A stretch of DNA of 64,000 nt, taken from the NCBI RefSeq assembly GCF_024346675.1, contig NZ_AP024850.1, positions 3,472,001-3,536,000 of the forward strand. Reading direction: 5' to 3'. The stretch is from Photobacterium sanguinicancri (GTDB lineage: Bacteria > Pseudomonadota > Gammaproteobacteria > Enterobacterales > Vibrionaceae). Numbering within the stretch: the stretch's first letter is position 1; each line of letters starts with the position of its first letter. The position numbers and the translations under genes are program-made. The notes under the pieces were generated by a model. The model had not been told where the DNA came from and did not search any database. It saw nothing but the letters and a program-made list of their open reading frames with translations. This document shows positions 52,437-62,712 of this stretch, in pieces.

Positions 52437-54272
52437 CTAGAATTGGTATGAGCCGTTCACATAAAATGCGCGCTCTGGAGCTGGATACCCTTTTGCCGTT
52501 TCATACTTTTCATTTAGCAGGTTATCGACACGACCACGGACAACCAAAGCATCTGTCACTTGATAGGTCGCCGATAGATCCCACAAACTTGTCGCAGGTA
52601 AATAGCTGTCATCGGTAGGAGCAGTTGTCGGTAGGTCTAAACGCTTACCTGTATATAAGTAAGTTAAACTTACCGTAGCATCCCCAAATGCTACATCACC
52701 AATCCACTTATAATTCTGTTTTGCACGACGTGCGAGCTGAACATCTTTCGCATCTTTATGATCTTTAAAATCAGCAACAACAGTATGGTTTACAATGCCA
52801 GTCGCAAACTGAACATCAAGTTCAACACCTTTAATTCGAGCATCGACATTATCAGATTTAAACTTACCATCTGCGCCTTTATACCAAATAATTAAGTTGT
52901 CAACCTTGTTATCATAAGCTGCAAGATTCCATTGCATAAATTCATAATAACCCGATGCACCTAGTTCGAAGTTTTTAGACTCTTCAGGCTTCAATTCAGG
53001 CTTTGACGCTAAATCAGAATACGTTGGAGCTTTAAATGCAGTGCCATAGCTCGCTCGCACACGGTGCTGCTCATTAATTTGATATGCCGTTGCTAAAGAC
53101 CACGTCGCATAGTTATCGTACTTGTCATGCTTGTCATAACGAGCATTACCTTCAACCGTTAGTTGGTTCAATTCCACTAAGCCAGAAACATAGCCACCGT
53201 AATTATTACGACTTTCACCCGCTAACTTATGCTTTGAACCATAACTTAAGGCATCATCCTTTAGCTTTTCACGGCGCCAATCAAGTCCGCCACCCAGTTG
53301 CAACATCTCTGTTAGTTGATAAAGGTTCGCCCACTGCACATTGAACATATCGGAATTTGCGCGAGTGCTCGCATTATCTTTACCTTCACTCTGACTGTAA
53401 TTGAGTGACTGGGTGTCTTGATAGTTCGTACTAAACTGCGTTTGCCATGCTGCTGCTTGGTGTTCAAGCTGCGCGGTGACATTCTGGTTTCGCACATAAC
53501 CAAAGTTTTTCACACCATAGCTATCATATTCAGCTTCATTCTCATACCAGCTCGCTGAACCATAGGCTTTAGTGTTATCAGCTAGTTGATGTTCATAACC
53601 AACTAGTGCATTTTTGCTGTCGTAGCCATGCTTTACACCATCATTTTTACCTGGTTGTGGTCGCACATTATAACCATCCGTTTGAACGAAACCTGCGGCC
53701 ACTTGTAAATGACCCGCATCGCTCACGTCAGATTTAGCAACAAAGTTCGCTTCTTTGTATGCTCGACTACCACCGCCCAACGTCATTTGCTTAGTGTCAT
53801 CACCTTGCTGAGAGCGAGTGATAATATTGATTACACCACCAATGGCATCAGAACCATATTTTGCAGCACCAGGACCACGGATGACCTCAACACGCTCGAC
53901 TAAACCAATAGGGAAACGGTTAAAGTTAACACCACCACCAATTGACGAGCTGATTCGTACACCATCAACAAGCACTAGTGTCTGGTTACTATTTGCACCA
54001 CGAATATAAACTGAAGCGTTTTGTCCTAAGCCACCATTTTGTGCAACCTCTACACCAGGTAAGCGACGCAATACTTCTGGTAGCGCTTTAGCTTGAATAG
54101 CTTCAATTTCTTCACGTGTTACAACACTGATCGGCGCTAAAACAGAAGATACGGGTTGTTCAAATCGATTCGCTGTTACCACCATCACATCATCGGTTGA
54201 TGTTTCAGTCGCAAAAGCCTGACTTTGGATAAATAGAGGGGCTAACGCCACTGCTAAGAGCGTTTTTTTCAT
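52437..54272 (-). CDS. btuB: Vitamin B12 outer-membrane receptor
   Basis: TonB-dependent beta-barrel importer of cobalamin (611 residues). Signal peptide about 1-21, TonB box DDVMVV at about 27-32, plug domain with the YGSDAIGGVINIITR motif, and a barrel ending in Phe. It is preceded by a cobalamin riboswitch and is followed by the DUF71 gene. Confidence 0.97.
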   Translation of the reverse strand: MKKTLLAVALAPLFIQSQAFATETSTDDVMVVTANRFEQPVSSVLAPISVVTREEIEAIQAKALPEVLRRLPGVEVAQNGGLGQNASVYIRGANSNQTLVLVDGVRISSSIGGGVNFNRFPIGLVERVEVIRGPGAAKYGSDAIGGVINIITRSQQGDDTKQMTLGGGSRAYKEANFVAKSDVSDAGHLQVAAGFVQTDGYNVRPQPGKNDGVKHGYDSKNALVGYEHQLADNTKAYGSASWYENEAEYDSYGVKNFGYVRNQNVTAQLEHQAAAWQTQFSTNYQDTQSLNYSQSEGKDNASTRANSDMFNVQWANLYQLTEMLQLGGGLDWRREKLKDDALSYGSKHKLAGESRNNYGGYVSGLVELNQLTVEGNARYDKHDKYDNYATWSLATAYQINEQHRVRASYGTAFKAPTYSDLASKPELKPEESKNFELGASGYYEFMQWNLAAYDNKVDNLIIWYKGADGKFKSDNVDARIKGVELDVQFATGIVNHTVVADFKDHKDAKDVQLARRAKQNYKWIGDVAFGDATVSLTYLYTGKRLDLPTTAPTDDSYLPATSLWDLSATYQVTDALVVRGRVDNLLNEKYETAKGYPAPERAFYVNGSYQF

Positions 54273-54312
54273 TAGATTGGATACCTTAAGTCGCGTTTAT
54301 TACTAAGCACAT

Positions 54313-54545
54313 TGCTTCGAAGCACTGGTTGGTATTCGGACTTAAGAGCGTGGTTTACACCGCCTACGGCAACAACTTCCCATTTCATCTATTGCTGAGT
54401 TTAATAGACAAAACAGTGTTTGGGACTACGTCCATGTGCTTTCGTTCTCTATCACCGCTGCGCGTCAGTTACGGATTTTCACCGTATTCCCTAGCCATCA
54501 TGGCAAACCAGCGCACCGCGAATCCTAGTAACCCCGTCATTAATT
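54313..54545 (-). promoter_or_regulatory. Cobalamin riboswitch of btuB
   Basis: On the minus strand the conserved series GGGAATACGGTGAAAATCCG, then GACGCGCAGCGGTGA, and the B12 box AGTCCGAATACCAACC are in order. A GCTTCGAAGC stem lies at the 3' end, next to the btuB translation start region. Boundaries are approximate. Confidence 0.9.
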
Positions 54546-54610
54546 GTCTAGCTTTGTTTAGACTTAACAGCAAATAAGCGCCAGCTTTGACACTTTATCT
54601 GCCTCAAGGC

Positions 54611-54638
54611 TGGACATCCCGCAACAATACAATAAAAT
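54611..54638 (+). promoter_or_regulatory. Candidate promoter of trmA
   Basis: TGGACA (54611-54616) and TAAAAT (54633-54638) have 16-nt spacing, 35 bp before trmA. Confidence 0.55.
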
Positions 54639-54673
54639 CTCCGCTCTTAATTTGAGCAGTTTGAGGCAAACAA

Positions 54674-55780
54674 ATGGCATCCACCGCAGTTAATCCCGCT
54701 GATTACCAACTTCAGTTGGATGAAAAAGCAGAACGAATTCAAAATATCTTCGCAGATTTTGAAACGCCAGAGCTTGAGGTTTTTGCCTCACCTGCTGAAC
54801 ATTACCGTATGCGAGCAGAGTTCCGTGTATGGCATGAAGGTGAAGACCTTTACTACGCAATGTTTAATCAAGCGACCCGCGAAAAATACCGCGTGGATCA
54901 ATTCCCAGCAGCCAGTCGTCTTATCAACGATTTAATGCCACTGATAATCGATGCGCTAAAGCCAGTTCAAGCACTGCGCCACAAGCTATTCCAAGTGGAT
55001 TTCCTCTCGACGCTAAGCGGTGAAATTTTAGTTTCATTGTTATACCACCGTCAGCTAGACGAAGCATGGGAAGCAGAAGCTAAAGCCTTAAAACAACGCT
55101 TAAATGATGAAGGGTTTAACCTGAATCTAATTGGCCGTGCACGTAAACAGAAAATTGTTCTAGACCAAGAACATGTGATTGAAAAGCTGAAAGTGCATGA
55201 TCGCGTACTCACATACAAACAAGTTGAAAACAGCTTTACTCAACCCAACGGTGAAGTAGCACAGAAGATGCTTGAATGGGCTGTGGACTGCACCCAAGAA
55301 AGTGAAGGTGATCTGTTGGAGTTATACTGTGGTAACGGTAACTTCTCACTAGCGCTAGCACAAAACTTTGAACGTGTTCTCGCCACAGAGCTAGCTAAAC
55401 CATCGGTAGACTCTGCGCAGTTTAACATTGCCGTAAATAATATCGACAACGTTCAGATCATTCGTATGTCAGCAGAAGATTTTACGGATGCGATGGAAGG
55501 TAAGCGTGAATTCCGCCGCCTCAAAGATCAAAATGTCGATTTGCAGAGCTATAACTGCAACACTATCTTCGTTGATCCACCGCGCTCGGGTATGGACGAA
55601 GGCACCTGCCGAATGGTGCAAGGCTATGAACGTATCATGTACATTTCATGTAACCCAGATACGTTAAAAGAAAACTTAGCTATCTTAAGCGAAACACACA
55701 ACATCACGCGTTTTGCTCTTTTTGATCAATTCCCATACACCCACCACATGGAAGCTGGTGTATTGCTGGAACGTAAATAA
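54674..55780 (+). CDS. trmA: tRNA (uracil-5-)-methyltransferase
   Basis: Makes m5U54 in the T-loop of all tRNAs (368 residues, E. coli 366). The SAM motif [19 protein letters not shown] and the catalytic [10 protein letters not shown] / YISCNPDTL motifs are intact. It is divergent from btuB, as in E. coli. Confidence 0.97.
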   Translation: MASTAVNPADYQLQLDEKAERIQNIFADFETPELEVFASPAEHYRMRAEFRVWHEGEDLYYAMFNQATREKYRVDQFPAASRLINDLMPLIIDALKPVQALRHKLFQVDFLSTLSGEILVSLLYHRQLDEAWEAEAKALKQRLNDEGFNLNLIGRARKQKIVLDQEHVIEKLKVHDRVLTYKQVENSFTQPNGEVAQKMLEWAVDCTQESEGDLLELYCGNGNFSLALAQNFERVLATELAKPSVDSAQFNIAVNNIDNVQIIRMSAEDFTDAMEGKREFRRLKDQNVDLQSYNCNTIFVDPPRSGMDEGTCRMVQGYERIMYISCNPDTLKENLAILSETHNITRFALFDQFPYTHHMEAGVLLERK

Positions 55781-55809
55781 GCCTCGCTTATTTATGACGG
55801 TCATCAAAA

Positions 55810-55840
55810 ACAAAAAAGGCGCTTTAAGCGCCTTTTTTAT
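55810..55840. terminator. Bidirectional terminator of trmA and yijD
   Basis: An 11-bp stem (AAAAAAGGCGC / GCGCCTTTTTT) with a TTTAA loop and T-runs on both strands. Confidence 0.92.
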
Positions 55841-55867
55841 TGCATTTATTTAATGAATAAATAAACG

Positions 55868-56239
55868 TTAAGCTGCCGCTTCTTCTTTCTTACCCATCAC
55901 ACCAAGTTTCACCGCAACCCAGAACAATAGGCCAAGAGAAATCATTAGTGGTAAGAAGTTTGAACCCATTTCAGGCATTTGTGCACGTAGGAAAGATGAA
56001 TAGCCAAATGCACCTACTAAGAAACAAGCAAACGCAATTGCAGGCGTGCCTTCAGACATAGGTTTTGTTAAGTATTCTTGGTATAGGCAGTACACTGCCA
56101 TGGCAAAAGCGATAACAGGAAAGACGGAGAAAGCAACGGCGCTTGACGTAAATACCGCCAGCGTTGCATTACCACATAAACCCGCTAACAAAGATAAAAT
56201 CAATGTTTTACGTTCAGCTTTTACTTGTTCCTTGTTCAT
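55868..56239 (-). CDS. yijD: YijD family membrane protein
   Basis: A 123-residue inner-membrane protein with four predicted helices, homologous to E. coli YijD (VAFSVFPVIAFAMAVYCLYQ, MGSNFLPL). Function unknown. It is 22 bp downstream of fabR, and the fabR-yijD pair is conserved. ATG 56239 matches the family start; the frame is open to 56326. Confidence 0.9.
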   Translation of the reverse strand: MNKEQVKAERKTLILSLLAGLCGNATLAVFTSSAVAFSVFPVIAFAMAVYCLYQEYLTKPMSEGTPAIAFACFLVGAFGYSSFLRAQMPEMGSNFLPLMISLGLLFWVAVKLGVMGKKEEAAA

Positions 56240-56261
56240 ATTCTTCACCAGCAAAATAAGG

Positions 56262-56894
56262 TTATAGTTTTTGCCTGAGCTCACGACGCTCACGCTCTTT
56301 ACGGTACCAGTAGGCACCTTTTGCAATCATTCGTAATTGCATGATCAGCCGTTCGGCATGCTCAGCACGCGCATGATTGTCTAGATCTAACGCTTCAGCG
56401 CCAGAACTGAATACTAATGTAACTGATGCCTCAGCTTGGGTGTAAGCCTCGTCGTGCGTTACCCCTGTTTTGGCTTCTAAATACTCGGCAAGTTCCGCTA
56501 CAAAATGTTGAATTTCGCGCGCTACAGCCGCACGAAAGGCGGTAGATGTTCCCGAGCGTTCACGCAAAAGTAGTCTAAATACATTTGGACTACCTTCAAT
56601 AAATTCAGTAAACGTTTCAACCGAAGTGCGAATAACACTTCCCTCTTCGGCAATCCGTTGGCGGGCCTGACGCATCAACTGACGCAGAATCAAACCACCT
56701 TCATCAACCATGGTAAGGCCAAGCTCATCCATATCTTTAAAATGACGATAAAAAGAGGTGGGAGCAATCCCCGCTTCACGTGCAACTTCACGCAAACTTA
56801 AGCTGGAAAAACTACGATCAGCACTAAGCTGACTAAACGCAGCATCAATAAGCGAGCGACGGGTTTTTTCTTTTTGTTGAGCCCTAATACCCAT
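56262..56894 (-). CDS. fabR: TetR-family repressor FabR
   Basis: Represses unsaturated fatty acid genes (fabA, fabB in E. coli) and senses acyl-CoA or acyl-ACP pools (210 residues). The N-terminal helix-turn-helix ([20 protein letters not shown]) is nearly identical to E. coli FabR. It is divergent from sthA. Confidence 0.96.
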   Translation of the reverse strand: MGIRAQQKEKTRRSLIDAAFSQLSADRSFSSLSLREVAREAGIAPTSFYRHFKDMDELGLTMVDEGGLILRQLMRQARQRIAEEGSVIRTSVETFTEFIEGSPNVFRLLLRERSGTSTAFRAAVAREIQHFVAELAEYLEAKTGVTHDEAYTQAEASVTLVFSSGAEALDLDNHARAEHAERLIMQLRMIAKGAYWYRKERERRELRQKL

Positions 56895-57228
56895 GAATCT
56901 ATTGGTTCTCTAATACTCTGTGCTGCAACTATACGCGGTTTTCAATACCAGTTCAGCGAGAATCCTGATCTTTCGATAAGGCTCTTATGAAATTAATCAG
57001 ACCATAGTAAGTCCTGACTTAAACTGAATCAAAGCGACATTTGTCACTTTTAACTACTGGCTCACAAAGTAGCATATTTTCGCCAAGGGTACTTGCAAGG
57101 TTAGTTTTCGATACGCTGACAACGTGATCGCTACCGAGCTATGGCTATCAACTGATTTTCCACCAGCAAAATCAAGGTTACACTGCCGCTACGGCAATGT
57201 TGCATGGATGATAATAAAGGCCAAGCCA
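56895..57228. other. Divergent fabR-sthA intergenic region
   Basis: No gene is supported here. Two short inverted repeats may be operators: AAGTC-CT-GACTT (57009-57020) and AAAGCGACA-TT-TGTCACTTT (57031-57050). Confidence 0.5.
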
Positions 57229-58644
57229 ATGACAAAGAAAAATCGACAAACCGCCCAACATTTTGACGCCATCGTAATAGGTAGCGGTCCTGGCGGTGAA
57301 GGGGCAGCGATGGGATTAACCAAAGCTGGCCTCAATGTCGCCATTATTGAACGCGAAGATAGCGTCGGTGGCGGTTGCACCCACTGGGGCACCATTCCCT
57401 CAAAAGCACTACGCCATGCCGTCAGTCGAATCATCGAGTTCAACCAAAACCCACTGTACTGCAAAAACAACTCTAGTCTGCACAGTACTTTCAGCCAAAT
57501 CTTAGGCCATGCTCAAGACGTAGTGAACAAACAAACCCGTATGCGCCAAGGGTTTTATGACCGTAATCAGTGCAGCATTCTTTTTGGTGAAGCGAGCTTT
57601 GTTGATAGCCATACGGTACAGGTACGCAATAAAGACGGTAGCCACGATTTATACCATGCTGATACTTTTGTAATCGCCACAGGTTCACGCCCTTACCAGC
57701 CTGCAGATGTCGACTTTAACCACTCGCGAGTGTATGACAGCGACTCGATTCTGCAGCTCAAGCATGACCCTCGCCATATCATCATTTATGGTGCAGGTGT
57801 GATCGGCAGTGAATATGCGTCCATCTTCCGCGGGCTAGGTGTAAAAGTAGATTTAATTAATACTCGCGATCGCTTATTGGAATTTTTAGATAACGAAATT
57901 TCAGACTCCCTCTCTTATCACTTATGGAATAGCGGCGCGATGATCCGCAATGGCGAAACCTATGAGCGAATTGAAGGTACTGAAGATGGGGTGATTTTAC
58001 ACCTTGAGTCGGGTAAGAAGATGCGGGCTGATTGTTTGCTGTATGCCAATGGCCGCACAGGTAATACCGATAGGCTACAGCTTGATAAAGTGGGATTAAC
58101 CCCAGATTCTCGCGGCCAACTCAAGGTTAATCAAAACTATCGCACCGATGTTGAACATGTTTATGCGGTTGGTGATGTTATTGGCTACCCTAGCCTTGCG
58201 AGTGCCGCTTACGATCAAGGTCGTTATGTCGCGCAAGCCATCAGTAATGGGGAGGCCCAAGGCAGTTTAATCGACCATATCCCGACCGGTATTTATACCA
58301 TTCCTGAAATCAGCTCCGTCGGTAAAACCGAGCAGCAACTTACAGCTGACAAAGTGCCTTACGAAGTCGGTCGCTCCCAATTTAAACACCTTGCTCGCGC
58401 TCAAATTGCAGGGACTGAAGTTGGCAGTTTAAAACTATTATTCCACCGAGAGACCAAAGAGATCTTAGGGATCCACTGCTTTGGCGAAAGAGCTGCCGAG
58501 ATCATTCATATCGGCCAAGCGATCATGGAACAAAAAGGAGAAGGAAATACGATCGATTATTTCGTGAATACCACCTTCAACTACCCAACCATGGCCGAGG
58601 CTTATCGCGTTGCTGCGTTGAATGGCCTAAATCGCTTGTTCTAA
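57229..58644 (+). CDS. sthA: Soluble pyridine nucleotide transhydrogenase
   Basis: FAD flavoprotein that balances NADPH and NADH (471 residues, E. coli 466). It is in the glutathione reductase fold family, but the redox-active second cysteine is replaced: residues 50-55 read CTHWGT, as is usual for SthA. FAD motif [14 protein letters not shown] and the NAD domain [20 protein letters not shown] are intact. The ATG at 57229 has AAGG 8 nt upstream; the 35-residue upstream extension is rejected. Confidence 0.96.
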   Translation: MTKKNRQTAQHFDAIVIGSGPGGEGAAMGLTKAGLNVAIIEREDSVGGGCTHWGTIPSKALRHAVSRIIEFNQNPLYCKNNSSLHSTFSQILGHAQDVVNKQTRMRQGFYDRNQCSILFGEASFVDSHTVQVRNKDGSHDLYHADTFVIATGSRPYQPADVDFNHSRVYDSDSILQLKHDPRHIIIYGAGVIGSEYASIFRGLGVKVDLINTRDRLLEFLDNEISDSLSYHLWNSGAMIRNGETYERIEGTEDGVILHLESGKKMRADCLLYANGRTGNTDRLQLDKVGLTPDSRGQLKVNQNYRTDVEHVYAVGDVIGYPSLASAAYDQGRYVAQAISNGEAQGSLIDHIPTGIYTIPEISSVGKTEQQLTADKVPYEVGRSQFKHLARAQIAGTEVGSLKLLFHRETKEILGIHCFGERAAEIIHIGQAIMEQKGEGNTIDYFVNTTFNYPTMAEAYRVAALNGLNRLF

Positions 58645-58664
58645 CCTAACGTTTTTAATTAAAC

Positions 58665-58697
58665 CCCAAAAAAAACGGAGCCATAGGCTCCGTTTCG
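58665..58697 (-). terminator. Rho-independent terminator of cysQ
   Basis: On the minus strand AAACGGAGCC / GGCTCCGTTT with a TAT loop, followed by eight Ts, 28 bp after cysQ. Confidence 0.9.
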
Positions 58698-58722
58698 CTA
58701 ATGATTATTTGCCATCAGTGCC

Positions 58723-59556
58723 CTAGACCGCATCCATCATCCGATCGTCAGGTGTGAGGATCTTGGCCCACGGTAAATGCTCATCCCCTAATGTAATGAA
58801 GTTAGGGTTCTCTAGCGTATTTCGCTCATTATAAGACAACGGTGTTAGATGCGTATTCAAAATCCGACCACCAGCTTCTTCAACAATGCATTGTGTCGCC
58901 GCGGTATCCCATTCACCTGTCGGGCCTAAACGTAAATAACAATCCACAGCCCCTTCAGCAACTAAGCACGCTTTTAGTGCCGCTGAACCTAATGGTACTA
59001 AGTCATAGTTTAACGCTGGATCTAATCGATCGGTGATCGCTTGAATATTTTGACGACGGCTAATGGCTACTGCAATCGACTGGGTTGGTAACTCATGCTT
59101 ATGGGTCGCAATGCGGAAGGTTTCACCATCGGGAGTGATCTTCCAGGCGCCTTTACCTTGATAAGCGTAATACGTCACCCCAGAAATGGGCGCATACACC
59201 ACCCCCATCTTAGGTTGATTATTTTCCACCAATGCAATGATAGTCGCAAAGTCACCACTGCCAGCAATAAACTCTTGGGTACCATCCAGAGGGTCAACTA
59301 ACCAATAACGATCCCATTGGCTACGCTCTGCTAACGGAATACTGGCATCTTCTTCTGATAATACAGGGATATCTGGCGTGAGCTCTGAAAGTTGCGCTAC
59401 GATCAATTTATGCGCAGCAATATCCGCACTCGTCACTGGTGTATTATCGTGTTTGATTTGCTTTTCAAACTGGCCACGTTGATAAATATCGAGGATCACC
59501 TGGCCTGAAGCACGAGCAATTTCTATTACTGAAGGGATTAAATTCGACAATTCCAT
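58723..59556 (-). CDS. cysQ: 3'(2'),5'-bisphosphate nucleotidase
   Basis: Hydrolyses PAP (adenosine 3',5'-bisphosphate), a by-product of sulphate assimilation (277 residues). Metal-dependent motifs are present: the EED acid cluster (LSEEDASIP), the DPLDGTQEFIAGSG signature, and GEWDTAATQCIVEEAGG. It follows nudE and closes the operon. Confidence 0.94.
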   Translation of the reverse strand: MELSNLIPSVIEIARASGQVILDIYQRGQFEKQIKHDNTPVTSADIAAHKLIVAQLSELTPDIPVLSEEDASIPLAERSQWDRYWLVDPLDGTQEFIAGSGDFATIIALVENNQPKMGVVYAPISGVTYYAYQGKGAWKITPDGETFRIATHKHELPTQSIAVAISRRQNIQAITDRLDPALNYDLVPLGSAALKACLVAEGAVDCYLRLGPTGEWDTAATQCIVEEAGGRILNTHLTPLSYNERNTLENPNFITLGDEHLPWAKILTPDDRMMDAV

Positions 59557-59569
59557 AGTAGATTCCTTC

Positions 59570-60121
59570 TTAGTCAGCCAATTGCTTTAAGGCTAAAAAC
59601 AATGCTGTGATACTGCGCGCTTCTGCAAAATCCAGATGGTTAATTAGCTCTTCACCTTGATTGACGGGCCAACGAACCAATTCCAGTGGCTCGGGTTCAT
59701 CCCCTTCTAGCTGTTCAGGGTACAAACCTTGCGCCAGAAAAAGGGTCATTTTACTAGAGAAGTACGATGGTGCTAGCACCACCTCTTTCAATGGCGTCAG
59801 CGTATTAGCACCAAAACCTATTTCTTCTTTTAATTCTCTATTCGCAGCTTCAACTGCACTTTCACCCGGATCAATTAACCCTTTTGGAAAACCCAGCTCA
59901 TAACGATCGGTACCAGCAGCATATTCTCGCACTAATAAGAGATCGCCTTCAGCTGTAACAGGGACGACCAATACTGCATGACGGCCACTCGGCTTCATGC
60001 GTTCATATGTACGTTCCACCCCATTAGAAAAACGCAAATCAAGCGACTCAATTTTAAATAATCGAGATTGTGCAACAACCTCTGTCGATAGAATTTGGGG
60101 TTTGTTGTTATCAGCTGCCAT
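59570..60121 (-). CDS. nudE: ADP compounds hydrolase NudE
   Basis: Nudix hydrolase of ADP-ribose, NADH and related ADP-sugars (183 residues). The Nudix box GLIDPGESAVEAANRELKEE is intact. The N-terminal SRLFKIESLDLRFSNGVERTYE segment matches E. coli. It is 22 bp after gspN and 13 bp before cysQ, so all three are probably on one mRNA. Confidence 0.95.
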   Translation of the reverse strand: MAADNNKPQILSTEVVAQSRLFKIESLDLRFSNGVERTYERMKPSGRHAVLVVPVTAEGDLLLVREYAAGTDRYELGFPKGLIDPGESAVEAANRELKEEIGFGANTLTPLKEVVLAPSYFSSKMTLFLAQGLYPEQLEGDEPEPLELVRWPVNQGEELINHLDFAEARSITALFLALKQLAD

Positions 60122-60143
60122 GCTGTCGTCCTATTCGTTATGC

Positions 60144-60902
60144 TTACAAACGGCCATTAAAGTTCAAGTTATACCGCCCTTTGCCATCAGGATCACCTAA
60201 CCATTTCAGTTGTTGCCCTAACTGTGGTGGGAATTCAGCGCCAGGCTTAAACCACCCAGAGAGGTTATAACTGTAATTTGGTGCTAAAGATGCCTTCCAG
60301 TCACTCGATACATCAACCGATGATTGATCCGCTGTCGCTAAGACACTGCCATCGTGACAACTTAAATCTGCAATCACCGGACCGGGGTTGATCCCACCCA
60401 TTGGTGAGGAAATATTCGCGGTCGACCAAGCTAAGGAGGCATCTAGCGTTGAACAAAAAGGCTGAGCATGAAGGTAATCACGTACCGTCAGTTCCAGTAA
60501 CCCATCCACTTTCACAGGCACAGGAACACGCGCATATTTAACAACTTCCGTGGCAGGAATAGAGACTAAAAAATTACGCGCAAAAGCCCCCGACATGCCG
60601 TAGCCCACAACACCACGGCCATCAACACGCATCTCACTACCTTGGCCAAAGCGCACCGTAAAAGCCACGTTACCAGTGAATAACGCACTGGCATTAAACT
60701 GCCATTGAATCTGACCTAGTTGGTACTGCTGCCAACGTACTTGAGTCGCTCGACCTTCCCAAGGTGTACCTTGGATGCCTGAAACATTAAGTCCATTAAT
60801 CACCGGGGCTTGCAACCACAACCAACTTGCAGGCACATGTGCTATCGCACTGCCCAGCAATACCGCACCAAATGACGTTCCAAGGAGTAGCTTATACTTC
60901 AC
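60144..60902 (-). CDS. gspN: Type II secretion system protein N
   Basis: Inner-membrane-associated accessory component of the T2SS (252 residues) with an N-terminal hydrophobic segment (about 4-23) and a periplasmic body. Its position between gspM and nudE is that of epsN in Vibrio cholerae. The family is poorly conserved, so identification relies on context and overall pattern. Confidence 0.88.
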   Translation of the reverse strand: MKYKLLLGTSFGAVLLGSAIAHVPASWLWLQAPVINGLNVSGIQGTPWEGRATQVRWQQYQLGQIQWQFNASALFTGNVAFTVRFGQGSEMRVDGRGVVGYGMSGAFARNFLVSIPATEVVKYARVPVPVKVDGLLELTVRDYLHAQPFCSTLDASLAWSTANISSPMGGINPGPVIADLSCHDGSVLATADQSSVDVSSDWKASLAPNYSYNLSGWFKPGAEFPPQLGQQLKWLGDPDGKGRYNLNFNGRL

Positions 60903-60904
60903 AC

Positions 60905-61381
60905 TTAACCTCGACCCAGCTGTAAACGGTTCACTTCGACCACACCGTTTTGATCGGCTTTCGAAATATCTAAAAACTGCGCATCAATACCATGTTCATC
61001 ACGTAAAAAGGCCAACCAATTCACTAAGGTATTAAACGGTACGGGCTTCACCCATACTTGAACAGCTTCGCTTCGCGGCTGCATACGGATCAATTCAATG
61101 CGAAAGCGAGTCGTAGTTTCATTAACAACTTGATTTAACCCTTTGTCACTGATCCCAGCGCTGCTTGATGCATTACCACGTAAACTGATAATGTTATTGG
61201 CTTTCTTACTCACCCAGCTAAGTAACTGACGTTCACTATTGATCCTCTGTTGCGCCACATCAGCACGCGTAGCCAAAGGTTGCCATAAGCCCCAATAGAA
61301 AATAGCAATCAACAATGCACCACCGGCGCCAAGCATCAAGCGCTGTTCGCGAAGGCTGAGGGCTTTCCACCATGATTTCAT
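60905..61381 (-). CDS. gspM: Type II secretion system protein M
   Basis: Inner-membrane platform component (158 residues) that binds GspL. A short cytoplasmic N-terminus, one helix (about 16-34, LMLGAGGALLIAIFYWGLW), and a periplasmic ferredoxin-like domain. It overlaps the gspL stop by 4 bp (ATGA). Confidence 0.92.
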   Translation of the reverse strand: MKSWWKALSLREQRLMLGAGGALLIAIFYWGLWQPLATRADVAQQRINSERQLLSWVSKKANNIISLRGNASSSAGISDKGLNQVVNETTTRFRIELIRMQPRSEAVQVWVKPVPFNTLVNWLAFLRDEHGIDAQFLDISKADQNGVVEVNRLQLGRG

Positions 61382-62712
61382 GACTTTCTCCTTAGCACGA
61401 CAGCACCATTCACTTGACTACCTTCTTTACTTAATTGCCCTTGCTGTACCGTAAACTCGGCAGCAAGTAATGTTCGTAATTGCTCAAAATGTTGGAATTC
61501 TGCAGCCGTGGCTTGTAAGCGTAATTCACCCCGGTTTTGGTCGTATTTTAAATTGGTGTACGCGACTTGCGGTACCTTCTTAAAAATGGGTTCTAGTTGC
61601 GCTAGCCAAGGCAATAAACCTTCTTGGTTTCCACCGCCACCTAAACGCGCTAATTCGCTGTCCATTTGGCGCTTCAAATAACTCTGCGTTGGGATATTAC
61701 GAAAATTAGGTAATACCTGACGGAAAATACGCTCGCTTTCAGTTCGGTATGCTTGGGCTTGTTGCTCCATACTTTGTACTGATAAAACGTGCTCGGTTAA
61801 CATGGCTACCAGTACCAAGCCTGCCGCAATCGCGACTTTCCGCCACGGCTTAATATATTTACGCCATGCTGACTGTGCTTTATAAGGACCAGACAGCATA
61901 TTAAGCTTGGTTTCTTCTGCCCCTTTAGCTAAAAGCTCCATCACTAATTCTGGCGTTTCTGCTTTCCACTGACACGGGATATTTTCAGGCTTAGGCGTAA
62001 AGTGATGAATAACAATATCAGCCGCATTTGGAATATGTGCTTCAGCAACGATATTGGTCTCAGTTACAAGCTTATCGGCTTCATCTGTATCTACCGAAGC
62101 TGCCATATCACCAGAATCATCAACATCTGCGTTATCAAGATCTGCCGTCGCAATAATGGGGGCATTTTGAGCCAATAGCCAACTACCTAACCAACTTGCT
62201 TCCGCGGCTACACCTTGTGTTTCTGATTGACGAACCAGCCACTGTTCGTCCAACTGCGCAGCACAATAACCCTGCTCAAAAAGCGGTAAACATAAAGCAT
62301 CGGGTAGGAGTTTTTTCACTTCCATACCGGCATCATTAAGCGCTGTAAGCCATGCTTGCATACGTTTATGTTCAACAACCGCAACATGGGCAATATCCCC
62401 GTCACGTTTCAGTAGGTGCACATGCAAGGCATCGATATCTTGTGCTAACTCTTCTTCAAGTAAGAAGGGCAGGACAGCAGCTAATTGACGGCCACTTCCG
62501 GTAGGAATCGCAACTTGGGTTAGCAAAATATCTTGTGCAGGTGCCAACGCCAGCACTTGGCGCTGTGCTGCATAATCAGCTAATTCATTTAACTGGGTCA
62601 TATCACTTAGCTGCCCTGAAGCAATCACTTCATTCTGCTGTGACGACCACACCAACCAATGTACAGGTTGGTCAGGACGGCTACTTAGCCTGATTGTCAG
62701 CAACTCGCTCAC
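61378..62712 (-). CDS. gspL: Type II secretion system protein L
   Basis: Inner-membrane protein linking the GspE ATPase to GspM (444 residues). The cytoplasmic actin-like domain (about 1-240) has an inserted acidic stretch (about residues 195-230, many Asp/Glu); one membrane helix (about 290-306) and a periplasmic domain follow. The GTG at 62712 starts SELLTIRLSS and has GGAGG upstream; an ATG 12 nt earlier is also in frame. It overlaps gspK by 32 bp. Confidence 0.93.
   Translation of the reverse strand: MSELLTIRLSSRPDQPVHWLVWSSQQNEVIASGQLSDMTQLNELADYAAQRQVLALAPAQDILLTQVAIPTGSGRQLAAVLPFLLEEELAQDIDALHVHLLKRDGDIAHVAVVEHKRMQAWLTALNDAGMEVKKLLPDALCLPLFEQGYCAAQLDEQWLVRQSETQGVAAEASWLGSWLLAQNAPIIATADLDNADVDDSGDMAASVDTDEADKLVTETNIVAEAHIPNAADIVIHHFTPKPENIPCQWKAETPELVMELLAKGAEETKLNMLSGPYKAQSAWRKYIKPWRKVAIAAGLVLVAMLTEHVLSVQSMEQQAQAYRTESERIFRQVLPNFRNIPTQSYLKRQMDSELARLGGGGNQEGLLPWLAQLEPIFKKVPQVAYTNLKYDQNRGELRLQATAAEFQHFEQLRTLLAAEFTVQQGQLSKEGSQVNGAVVLRRKS

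Noticed and set aside
57124..57228. 35-residue extension of sthA
   Set aside because: The ATG at 57229 has a ribosome site and matches the known N-terminus.
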